This document shows, piece by piece, positions 7,792 to 15,335 of a stretch of DNA of 64,000 bases (positions within the stretch are counted from its first letter, which is position 1; every line of letters begins with the position of its first letter). Below the pieces are notes generated by a model. The model was not told the origin of the DNA and ran no database searches. It saw only the letters and a list, made by a program, of their open reading frames with translations. The DNA is from Streptomyces sp. P3 (GTDB lineage: Bacteria; Actinomycetota; Actinomycetes; Streptomycetales; Streptomycetaceae): contig NZ_CP028369.1 of assembly GCF_003032475.1 (NCBI RefSeq), positions 3,224,001-3,288,000 on the forward strand, given 5' to 3'. The position numbers were made by a program, and so were the translations under genes.

Positions 7792-8975
7792 ATCGCCCCC
7801 AGGGCCTCCCGGCGCAGCTCCGCGGCCCGGCGCAGGGCGGCGACCGCCGGGTCCCGCGGATCGCCGGCCTCGCCGTGGGCCGCCGCCAGGACGTCCTCGA
7901 CGGTGCTCAGCCCGCCCAGTTCGGCCCGCACCGACCGGCCCAGCGAGGTGACCGCGCCGGCCGCGCGGGAGCGGTCACGGCAGTGGAACGCGAGCTCGCA
8001 GGCGGCCAGGCACTCGGGCGCGTACGCCGCGGGGACCGCCTCCACGGCCTGCGTCAGCTGCTCGGCGGGCAGCTCGGGGGAGAAGCAGACGCCGTCGGGC
8101 AGGGCGTCGGCGATCTCCTGGACGCGGGTGAGGCGTGCGAGCTGGCGGCGGGTGACGGCGCGCTGCTTGCGCACGTCCACGGCGGACGCGGTGGGCAGGT
8201 TGGAGAAGTCCTTGGGGCAGACCAGGAGCACCCGGTGGCGCACGCGCGGGGCGGGCTCCAGACGGGCGGCGACCTCCTCGAGGCCCAGCACGTAGACGGC
8301 GGCCTGCCGGGCGGCGGCGCCGACCTTCGCGGGGTCCGCCGCGCCGTCCAGCATCGGGAAGGACTTGATCTCCACGACCGTCCAGCCGCCGTCCGGGTGG
8401 ACCACGACCGCGTCCGGCTCGAGGAAGGCGGGGGAGCCCGCCACGTCGAGGGCGATCATCGGGTGGTCGAGGAGCGTCCAGCCGCCGGCCCCGGCGGATT
8501 CCGCGGCGGCCGCGGCGGCCTCGCGCAGCGCCAGCGCCGTACGAGCCGTGCGGCCCTCGGGGCCGATCGCGGACAGGTCGGGAACGGCCGCGCCGACGGG
8601 CGGCGGTGCGGCCGGGTCCAGCCGTTCGTGCACCAGTCGCAGCAGCTCCGCGCCGCCGTCCGCCTTGACCTTCGCCTCGAAGGCGTTGCCGCGGGTGAGG
8701 GCGAACTGGGACTGTCCGAAAGCCGACGGCGAGCCCAGCGCGCCCGCGAGGGCCGCCTTGTTCACGCCGGCGCCGTCGAGGATGGCACGCCGTTTGCAGC
8801 CGGGGTTCGCGGCGAGCGCGGCGAGGGCGCGGGCGTCCAGCGCCTTGGCCGGTGTGTCGGGGCCGCGCAGCTCAGCGAGCCGCTGCCGGAGCGCCTTCCC
8901 CCGCGTCCGAGGGAGAGACGTCCGGTTCGACTCCGGGGCGGAGCCGTGACTCGCGCTGCCGTGGAATTCGCTCAC
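7782..8975 (-). CDS. PD-(D/E)XK nuclease with Cas4/AddB-type cysteine cluster
   Basis: About 397 aa. A RecB-family nuclease core is visible: RGNAFE (95-100), D188 in LEPDAVV, the ExK pair in VVEIKSF (E202, K204), and QxxxY (Q224, Y228). It is bracketed by four cysteines: C60 upstream, and C322-x3-C326-x5-C332 downstream. This is the layout that binds a 4Fe-4S cluster in Cas4, AddB and related nucleases. It is the first of three overlapping genes, with a 10-base overlap into the next. The start is uncertain. I use the GTG at 8975; a TTG at 9005 is also in frame. Its first about 100 bases overlap the PAP2 gene tail, and third-position GC favours the nuclease frame there. Confidence 0.85.
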   Translation of the reverse strand: MSEFHGSASHGSAPESNRTSLPRTRGKALRQRLAELRGPDTPAKALDARALAALAANPGCKRRAILDGAGVNKAALAGALGSPSAFGQSQFALTRGNAFEAKVKADGGAELLRLVHERLDPAAPPPVGAAVPDLSAIGPEGRTARTALALREAAAAAAESAGAGGWTLLDHPMIALDVAGSPAFLEPDAVVVHPDGGWTVVEIKSFPMLDGAADPAKVGAAARQAAVYVLGLEEVAARLEPAPRVRHRVLLVCPKDFSNLPTASAVDVRKQRAVTRRQLARLTRVQEIADALPDGVCFSPELPAEQLTQAVEAVPAAYAPECLAACELAFHCRDRSRAAGAVTSLGRSVRAELGGLSTVEDVLAAAHGEAGDPRDPAVAALRRAAELRREALGAMCP

Positions 8976-9840
8976 CCGGGGAAGTCTGGCATCCGCCACT
9001 GACAACCGAGGCCGAAGGGGCGGGAGAGTCCGCCGGGAGACCGGGGGCGAGCGCCGGGACGCGGGAGGCGAACCACGCCCGGGCCCGGTCCGCTGTGCGC
9101 ATCGCCCAAGGTGTCAGCAGCAGTCCGACGCCCATCACGGCCGCGCCGGCGGCCGCGTCGAGGAAGTAGTGGTTGGCGGTGCCCATCACCACGAGCGTGG
9201 TCACCAGCGGGTAGACGACGCCCGCCGTCTTCGCCAGGCGCGTGCCGCCGTGGCGCCACAGCATCACACCGCACCACAGGGCCCAGCCCACGTGCAGGCT
9301 CGGCATTGCCGCGTACTGGTTGGTCATGCCGCCCATGCCGCGCGGCGCGCTCGCCTCGCCGCCCCACCAGCCGTACGAGCTGTACTGGGCCATCGTGTCC
9401 ACGAAGCCGTGCCCCGCCGACAGCAGCCGCGGCGGGCAGGTGGGCATCAGGCTGAAGCCGATGAGGCCGACGGAGGTGGACGCCATCAGCCAGGTGCGGG
9501 CCGCCCGGTAGTGCAGCGTCCGCGACCGGAACAGCCACACCAGGATCGCGGGGGTGACCAGGTAGTGCAGTGACGCGTACCAGAAGTCGGCCGGCACGCC
9601 GATCCAGGCGTGGGCCGTGAACAGCCGGTTCAGCGGGTGCTCGGCGTTGAGGTAGAGGAGCTTCTCGACGCGCAGGATCGCCAGACCGTGGTCGACGGCG
9701 GTGGAGACGTCACCGCGCGCGAGCAGCCGCCCCGCCGAGTAGCAGAGGTACACCAGCACCAGCAGGGGCAGCTCGGTCCACCAGCGCAGCCGGGCTGTCC
9801 CCGAGGCCGCCTCGGTGCCTGGTGTCTCGGTCTGCGGCAT
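8872..9840 (-). CDS. PAP2-superfamily membrane phosphatase/transferase
   Basis: A 322-aa integral membrane protein with about six hydrophobic segments. It has the PAP2_3/inositol-phosphoceramide-synthase type motifs: CPPRLL, AMPSLHVGWALW (catalytic His) and ANHYFLDAAAG (His and Asp). It probably hydrolyses or transfers lipid phosphate groups on the outer face of the membrane. A good ribosome site (GGGAGGCG) precedes the ATG at 9840. The last about 35 codons run into the downstream nuclease gene and show poorer codon bias, so the functional protein may effectively end near residue 285. It is divergent from the histidine-phosphatase gene. Confidence 0.85.
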   Translation of the reverse strand: MPQTETPGTEAASGTARLRWWTELPLLVLVYLCYSAGRLLARGDVSTAVDHGLAILRVEKLLYLNAEHPLNRLFTAHAWIGVPADFWYASLHYLVTPAILVWLFRSRTLHYRAARTWLMASTSVGLIGFSLMPTCPPRLLSAGHGFVDTMAQYSSYGWWGGEASAPRGMGGMTNQYAAMPSLHVGWALWCGVMLWRHGGTRLAKTAGVVYPLVTTLVVMGTANHYFLDAAAGAAVMGVGLLLTPWAMRTADRARAWFASRVPALAPGLPADSPAPSASVVSGGCQTSPGERIPRQRESRLRPGVEPDVSPSDAGEGAPAAAR

Positions 9841-9945
9841 CCGATCGCCTCCCCCTTCAGGTCACTGTCTGGTCGCTGTCTGCTGCTGGTTCGGTCACTG
9901 CGGCGCCGGTGGCGCGGGACGTGCCACTTTACGGCGGAAGGCCGC

Positions 9946-9986
9946 GCCCCTCGCGAGGGGCCCCGGATCTCAAAGACGCTGAGATC
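9946..9986. promoter_or_regulatory. Two inverted repeats in divergent promoter region
   Basis: A perfect 16-bp palindrome, GCCCCTCGCGAGGGGC, spans 9946-9961. It is followed at once by GATCTC-N9-GAGATC at 9966-9986. They lie between the divergent PAP2 and histidine-phosphatase genes, where an operator would be expected. No matching regulator is identified. Confidence 0.35.
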
Positions 9987-10087
9987 GCCCGCCGGGTTGC
10001 CCCTGTTCAGGGTGAGCGATGATGGAGGGGATTCGCCCCCGATTTCCTCCCTGGTCCCCTCCCAGGGTTCTCCCGGAAAGGTCCCCC

Positions 10088-10681
10088 ATGGCACCGCGCA
10101 TTCTGCTGGCCCGGCACGGGCAGACGGAGTGGTCGCTGTCCGGCAAGCACACCGGCAGGACCGACGTCCCCCTTCTGGAGGAGGGCCGCCGGGGCGCCAA
10201 GCTGCTGGGGGAGCGGCTGCACCGGCCGCCCTTCGACGGCCTCGCCGACGCCGAGGTACGCACCAGTCCGCTGGTCCGCGCGCGGGAGACGTGCGCACTC
10301 GCCGGCTTCGGCGAGCGTGCCGAGGTCTGGGACACCTTGGTGGAGTGGCACTACGGCGCCTACGAGGGGATGACCCCCGCGGAGATCCAGGCGGTCCGGC
10401 CCGGGTGGCTCATCTGGCGCGACGGCGTGCCCGAGGGGGAGACCCTGGCCGAGGTGACGGCCCGCGCGGACGAGATCGTCGCCTGGGCCCGCTCGGCCGA
10501 CCGGGACGTGCTGGTCTTCGCCCACGGGCACATCCTCCGCTCCATAGGGGCACGCTGGCTGGGTCTGCCGCTGGACTTCGCGGCGCGGATCCGTCTGAAC
10601 CCCACGTCGGTGTCGGTTCTGGGCTGGGCCTACGGCGAGCCGGCCATCGAGAGCTGGAACGACCTCGGTCACCTCGTCTGA
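10088..10681 (+). CDS. Histidine phosphatase family protein (phosphoglycerate-mutase-like)
   Basis: A 197-aa cytoplasmic enzyme of the histidine phosphatase superfamily. The catalytic motif [10 protein letters not shown] lies at residues 5-14. The second half has VFAHGHILR with the proton-shuttling His, and WHYGAYEG carries the acidic residue. I chose the ATG at 10088 because GGAAAGG precedes it and the RHG motif then sits at the usual position near the N-terminus. The length matches small broad-specificity phosphatases rather than glycolytic Gpm. The substrate is not predictable. Confidence 0.88.
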   Translation: MAPRILLARHGQTEWSLSGKHTGRTDVPLLEEGRRGAKLLGERLHRPPFDGLADAEVRTSPLVRARETCALAGFGERAEVWDTLVEWHYGAYEGMTPAEIQAVRPGWLIWRDGVPEGETLAEVTARADEIVAWARSADRDVLVFAHGHILRSIGARWLGLPLDFAARIRLNPTSVSVLGWAYGEPAIESWNDLGHLV

Positions 10682-10788
10682 CCGAAGGCGCGGACCGCGG
10701 GCGCCGACCACGGGCACAGCGGCCGGCCCGGGGGCGGGGCAGCACAGCGGCAGGGGCGCCCGGCCGCGACGGGCCGGGAGAGCGCGGT

Positions 10789-12249
10789 TCACACCGTCCG
10801 CGGTGTCGAGGCGTGCCGCTCGAGGAACGCTGAGACGCCGCCCGCCCTGCGGTGCGGCAGCAGTACCCGTGCCGTCCCCGCCAGCATGGTCTGGATCCGC
10901 GACGACTGGACCTGGTCCAGCAGCTCCAGGACCCGCAGTCCGGCGACCGCGGCCTCGTCGGGACGTCCCCCGCGGGCGAGGTCGTCCGCCAGCTCGGCCG
11001 TGTACAGGGCGATGTTCCGGGTGAAGTGCGGGTCCTGGAGGTCCGCGGCCCGGCTCGCGTGCCGGGCCGCGCGCGGCCAGTCGCCGAGCGCCGACCAGCA
11101 CTGCGCCGTGAGCCCCTCCAGCTCGGCCTCGCCGTAGAAGCTCATCCACTCGGGGTCGTGGTCGCAGCGGCCGCGGTCGTAGAGGGCCTGTGCGCGGACG
11201 AGCGCCTGCTCGCAGCCGGTCCGGTCGGCGAGCCCCGCCCAGCCGCCCGCCTCGCGCAGCGCCAGCAGCGACATCAGCCGGGGCGAGCCCAGCGGGCGGG
11301 CGACGCGCTGGGCGGCCTGGGCGGCGCGGACGGCCTCGCGGGGGCGGCCCGCGTCCCGCGCGAGGAACGCCGTGTTGCAGAAGGCGTGCGCCTCCAGCGC
11401 GTCGTCCCCGGTCATCCGGGCGGTCGCCAGGGCCTCGGCGTAGTGCGAGCGCGCGTCGTCGAACCGGCCCGAGTCGTGTGCCAGCCAGCCCACGGAGATG
11501 GCGAGCTCCCCGGCGCCCGAGTGGAGCCGGTCGGCGGTCGCCTGCCGGGTGGTCCCGGCGTCCAGCAGAGCGAAGGCGGCGCGCAGCGGAGCGGCCGCGC
11601 GCCGGTAGAGGCCGTCGGCCCCGTGCCGGTCGTCCAGCAGCCGGATTCTGCGGACCGCGTCTTCGAGTGCGCCCGCCTCGCTCGATCCCGCGCGACGTCC
11701 CCGGTGTGCCGTCGCCGAAGCGCTGTGGGCGAGGACGAAGGGGCCCAGGGTGGCGGCGGCCATGGTGGCGCCTCCGCCGGTCATGAATGCGCGACGCAGC
11801 ACGTCGCTCTCCTCGTGGTCGTGGTGCATGTCGTACGGGTCCTGCCTGTCATACGGTTCGTGCGCCCGGCGCGTCTCATCCGTGTGCCGCTCGTCACCGG
11901 TGGCGCGCGCCGGTCCGGCGGGGTGCGCGCCGGGGGCTTCCTCGCTGCCGCGCGCCCCTCGGCCACGTACGGACGAGCGGGGTGCGAACCCCAGATCGGC
12001 GAGTGTGCGGCCGGGGAACATGTGCAGGAACACCCGTTCGTAGGCGTAGTTGGGGCAGCGGATCTCGCCTGCCTCGACCCGGCCGATGTAGCGCGCGTCA
12101 CAGCTGACCCGCTCGCCGATCTCGCGGGCGGCCCGCCGTACGAGCGCGGCGAACTCGGCCGGCGAGCGCTGTCCGCGCAGTTGCCGGAAGGCGGAGTTGG
12201 GCTGTGCCGGCCGGTCGGGCCGAGCCGGGGTCACCGTTGACGACGCCAT
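10789..12249 (-). CDS. XRE-family regulator with TPR-like C-terminus
   Basis: A 486-aa protein. An N-terminal helix-turn-helix (about residues 22-85, with CDARYIGRVEAGEI as recognition region) is followed by a charged linker. Next comes a segment with a twin-arginine-like RRAFM and a hydrophobic run (about 152-178), and then repeated helical TPR-type units to the end. This is the layout of the NsdA-like regulators that repress antibiotics and development in Streptomyces. I cannot say this is NsdA itself. The ATG at 12249 has GAGAGGA at good spacing. A small divergent gene starts 257 bases away, a pairing commonly seen with these regulators. Confidence 0.8.
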   Translation of the reverse strand: MASSTVTPARPDRPAQPNSAFRQLRGQRSPAEFAALVRRAAREIGERVSCDARYIGRVEAGEIRCPNYAYERVFLHMFPGRTLADLGFAPRSSVRGRGARGSEEAPGAHPAGPARATGDERHTDETRRAHEPYDRQDPYDMHHDHEESDVLRRAFMTGGGATMAAATLGPFVLAHSASATAHRGRRAGSSEAGALEDAVRRIRLLDDRHGADGLYRRAAAPLRAAFALLDAGTTRQATADRLHSGAGELAISVGWLAHDSGRFDDARSHYAEALATARMTGDDALEAHAFCNTAFLARDAGRPREAVRAAQAAQRVARPLGSPRLMSLLALREAGGWAGLADRTGCEQALVRAQALYDRGRCDHDPEWMSFYGEAELEGLTAQCWSALGDWPRAARHASRAADLQDPHFTRNIALYTAELADDLARGGRPDEAAVAGLRVLELLDQVQSSRIQTMLAGTARVLLPHRRAGGVSAFLERHASTPRTV

Positions 12250-12505
12250 GGCCGGGTCCTCTCGTGCGAACCGTCGAACCATGCCGGACCAGGGGTGAGT
12301 TGTCCGAGTGGCACCCTTGTTCCCGGCGGGCAAGAACGTACCCGCTGTGGTCGGGCCGCCATGCGGTGTTTGGCAACAAAACGGATATCTCATCCGCGAT
12401 CTGCCATGAACTGCCATCCTTTGCGGCGGACTTCCGCCGTAGCCCTTGACGCCGTGACGCGTTGAGCCTTGCGGACTACAGGCGGGCTGCGCGGTGGAGG
12501 CCGGA

Positions 12506-12895
12506 ATGGAGACCAGTCAGAGCAACGATCGTCGGATGCCGTCGGTGGCGGCATGCGACCTGGTGACGGTGGGGACCCGGCAGGGGTTGGAGGCGGTGGA
12601 CATCCTGCGGCGGGGGCCGGCCGCGGACGGGGTGGGTCCCGTCCTGCACGACGACGGCGGCGACACGCTCGGCTTCGTGGTGCCGCCCGGCACCGCGGCG
12701 GCGTGGGACATGCCGGGCAGCGTCTGCACCAGGACCGAAGGCCGGCGCCTGAGACCCGTCCCCGAGCCGCCCGTCGAGGGCTCGGACTGGCTGGTGCCCC
12801 CCGGCGAGGCGGACCTCGCGACGGATCCGGCGGTGCTGCGCCGGGCGTTGGGGGAGGCGGCCCGGCTGATCGAGGCGGCGGACAGCTGCCGTTAG
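12506..12895 (+). CDS. Small conserved protein divergent from XRE regulator
   Basis: A 129-aa acidic protein with a core reading GFVVPPGTAAAW, typical of many small Streptomyces proteins of unknown function encoded beside XRE/TPR regulators. I use the ATG at 12506 because GGAGG lies five bases upstream; a GTG at 12494 is also in frame. It may act as a partner or antagonist of the divergent regulator, but that rests only on genomic pairing. Confidence 0.65.
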   Translation: METSQSNDRRMPSVAACDLVTVGTRQGLEAVDILRRGPAADGVGPVLHDDGGDTLGFVVPPGTAAAWDMPGSVCTRTEGRRLRPVPEPPVEGSDWLVPPGEADLATDPAVLRRALGEAARLIEAADSCR

Positions 12896-12993
12896 GACGT
12901 GTCCGACCTGGGGGTGACCCGGGTCGGGGCCCGCAGGCGGGCGACCGGGTGCCGGGCGCGCGGTGAGCCGTCGGGTCCTGCGAAAATGCTGTC

Positions 12994-13860
12994 ATGGGAA
13001 AGTCCAGGAACACCCGGCGCGAGCGGGACGCCGACGCCGTCGTCGAGCCCGTCGACGGCGGACTCGCCCAGCTCGTCCCCGACCGGGACCGGGCACGGGC
13101 CTGGACGCTGCTCGTCGACGGCGCCCCGCAGTCGCACGTCGACCTCGACGACCCCGGATACCTCTCCTTCGAGTACCAGCGGCGCCTCGGCCATGTCGTC
13201 GATCTCGCCGCCCCGGCCGGCAAGCCCCTGCACGCCGTGCACCTCGGCGGTGGCGCGTTCACCCTCGCCCGGTACGTCGCCGCCACCCGCCCCCGCTCCA
13301 CCCAGCAGGTCGTCGAACGTGACGCCGCCCTCGTCCGACTGGTGCGCCGGGAACTGCCGTTGGATCCGGGGGCGCGGATCAGGGTCCGGTCGATGGACGC
13401 GCGCGAAGGCCTCGCCAAGGTGCCCGACGGATGGGCCGATCTCGTCGTGGCCGATGTGTTCAGCGGCGCCAGGACCCCCGCCCACCTCACCTCCACCGAG
13501 TTCCTCGACGAGGTCCGCAGGGCGCTGAGGCCCGGCGGGGTCTACGCCGCCAACCTGGCCGACGGCCCGCCGCTCGCGCATCTGCGGGGCCAGATCGCCA
13601 CCGCCGCCGCCCGCTTCCCCGAACTCGCGCTGGTCGCCGACCCGACCGTGCTGCGGCGCAAGCGGTTCGGCAACGCCGTGCTCGTCGCCTCCGACCTGCC
13701 GTTGCCGATCGCCGAACTGACCCGCCGGGCCGCCTCCGATCCGCACCCCGGCCGGGTCGAACACGGCCGGGCGCTGACCGACTTCACCGGCGGCGCGGTG
13801 GCCGTGGTGGACGCGTCGGCGGTGGCCTCGCCCGCACCGCCGCCCTCGGTGTTCCGCTGA
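12994..13860 (+). CDS. Spermidine-synthase-like (polyamine synthase fold) protein
   Basis: A 288-aa Rossmann-fold methyltransferase-like protein. It has an N-terminal beta hairpin (SHVDLDDPGYLSFEYQRRLG), the nucleotide loop AVHLGGGAFTLARY (motif I), an acidic VVERDAALV after strand 2, and DLVVADVFSG (motif IV). This is the spermidine synthase/polyamine aminopropyltransferase layout. Such actinobacterial paralogues usually act as orphan SAM-binding enzymes, and their product is not established. It is a monocistronic gene 98 bases after the small protein gene. Confidence 0.82.
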   Translation: MGKSRNTRRERDADAVVEPVDGGLAQLVPDRDRARAWTLLVDGAPQSHVDLDDPGYLSFEYQRRLGHVVDLAAPAGKPLHAVHLGGGAFTLARYVAATRPRSTQQVVERDAALVRLVRRELPLDPGARIRVRSMDAREGLAKVPDGWADLVVADVFSGARTPAHLTSTEFLDEVRRALRPGGVYAANLADGPPLAHLRGQIATAAARFPELALVADPTVLRRKRFGNAVLVASDLPLPIAELTRRAASDPHPGRVEHGRALTDFTGGAVAVVDASAVASPAPPPSVFR

Positions 13861-13933
13861 CGCGTCCGGCCCCGCGCAGCGGGCGTTCGTTCAGACGTTC
13901 GGTCCGGCGTTCGTCCCGGGCTCAGTCCCGGCG

Positions 13934-14473
13934 TCAGTACGTCCCCACCTCCACCCGGGGCGGTCCGTCGTGCCAGGTGCAGAACACCGACACCCGGTCC
14001 GCTCCGGAGCTGAACTCCACCCGGATCCACGACTCGGTCTTCCACACCTGCATCGACCAGGCAGCGCCCGGCGTGGCCGAGACCAGCGTCGCCGAGGTCC
14101 TCCCGAGGTCGAAGACGACCCGGCCGCCGTCGGTGTCGTAGCTCCTGACGCTGTTCCGCGCCGCACCGGATGCGCCGGGGCCGCTCGGTGCGGGGCCGCC
14201 GGCCGGCGTCGAGCTCGACGGCGTGGGCGCGGCGGGCGTGCGGCCCGGGCTGCGGGACGGACCGGCCGACGGTGCGGCCGACGATCCGGGACCGGTCGCG
14301 GACGCGGCCGGCGTCTTCGGCTCCCGCACGGCCGAGTCGGCGACCAGCGGCAGGGCGCGCGGCGGGTCGTAGGCCGTGCCCGCCATCACTGTGTGGACGC
14401 CCCACCACGACAGCGTGACCGCCGCACCCGTGGCGAGCGACCAGGCCAGTACGTGTACGAGTCCTCTGCGCAT
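13934..14473 (-). CDS. Membrane-anchored or secreted protein with Ser/Pro-rich linker
   Basis: 179 aa. An N-terminal hydrophobic helix (about residues 7-30, LAWSLATGAAVTLSWWGV) is followed by a Ser/Pro/Ala-rich spacer (about 55-100). A compact C-terminal beta domain has conserved Trp and a single Cys (FCTWHDG). It is probably a surface protein. The start could be the ATG at 14473 or one three codons earlier at 14482. It is divergent from the two-component system, with 142 bases between. No family is recognised. Confidence 0.68.
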   Translation of the reverse strand: MRRGLVHVLAWSLATGAAVTLSWWGVHTVMAGTAYDPPRALPLVADSAVREPKTPAASATGPGSSAAPSAGPSRSPGRTPAAPTPSSSTPAGGPAPSGPGASGAARNSVRSYDTDGGRVVFDLGRTSATLVSATPGAAWSMQVWKTESWIRVEFSSGADRVSVFCTWHDGPPRVEVGTY

Positions 14474-14615
14474 CGCCGCCATCCTGCCCCACGCGCCCCG
14501 GCCGTGTCCCCGGCCGGGGACCCCGCGGAGTCCGGCGGACCCACCGGTTGTCCACAGACGCGGAGTTGTCCACAGGCCCGAATGACCCTCGCCCGCATGG
14601 CGTAGGTTGCGGCGC

Positions 14616-15335
14616 ATGGCAAGTGTGCTCGTGGTCGAGGACGACCAGTTCGTACGCTCGGCGCTCATCCGGCATCTGACCGACGCCGCGCACACGGTGC
14701 GCAGTGTCGGCACGGCGCTGGAGGCGTTGCGCGAGGTCGCCCACTTCTCCTTCGACGTGGTCGTCCTCGACCTCGGGCTGCCCGATCTGGACGGGTCCGA
14801 GGCCCTGAAGATGCTGCGCGGGATCACGGACGTGCCGGTCATCATCGCCACCGCGCGCGACGACGAGTCGGAGATCGTCCGGCTCCTCAACGCGGGCGCG
14901 GACGACTACCTGACCAAGCCGTTCTCGGTGGAACACCTGTCCGCCCGGATGGCGGCCGTGCTGCGGCGCTCCCGCGCCGGCGCCGGGGAGGCGGCGCCGT
15001 CCACCGTCCTGCGGGTCGGCGGGCTGACCGTGGACCCGCTGCGCCGTCAGGCCGAGCTGGACGGCGCACGGCTCGACCTGACCCGCCGCGAGTTCGACCT
15101 CCTGACGTTCCTGGCGGGCCGGCCCGGGGTCGTGGTAGCGCGCCGGGAACTGCTGGCCGAGGTGTGGCAGCAGTCCTACGGCGACGACCAGACCATCGAC
15201 GTCCATCTGTCGTGGCTGCGGCGCAAGCTGGGCGAGACGGCGGCACGGCCGCGCTATCTGCACACGCTGCGGGGCGTCGGCGTGAAGCTGGAGCCGCCGG
15301 CCTGCGGCCCCGGGGGAGCGGAGCCGCCGCGATGA
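14616..15335 (+). CDS. OmpR-family two-component response regulator
   Basis: 239 aa. The receiver domain (2-115) has the acidic pair in VVEDDQ, phospho-acceptor Asp in VVLDLGLPD (about residue 51), Thr in TARDD and Lys in YLTKPF. A winged-helix DNA-binding domain (about 130-230) contains RREFDLLTFL and RRKLGETAARPRYL. The ATG at 14616 starts the typical MASVLVVEDD. Its stop overlaps the kinase start (ATGA), so the pair is co-translated. The signal and targets are unknown. Confidence 0.93.
   Translation: MASVLVVEDDQFVRSALIRHLTDAAHTVRSVGTALEALREVAHFSFDVVVLDLGLPDLDGSEALKMLRGITDVPVIIATARDDESEIVRLLNAGADDYLTKPFSVEHLSARMAAVLRRSRAGAGEAAPSTVLRVGGLTVDPLRRQAELDGARLDLTRREFDLLTFLAGRPGVVVARRELLAEVWQQSYGDDQTIDVHLSWLRRKLGETAARPRYLHTLRGVGVKLEPPACGPGGAEPPR

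Noticed and set aside
4523..8295. Very long plus-strand frames opposite the helicase and 529-aa genes
   Set aside because: High-GC antisense shadows; the minus-strand frames carry recognisable motifs, ribosome sites and coupled starts.
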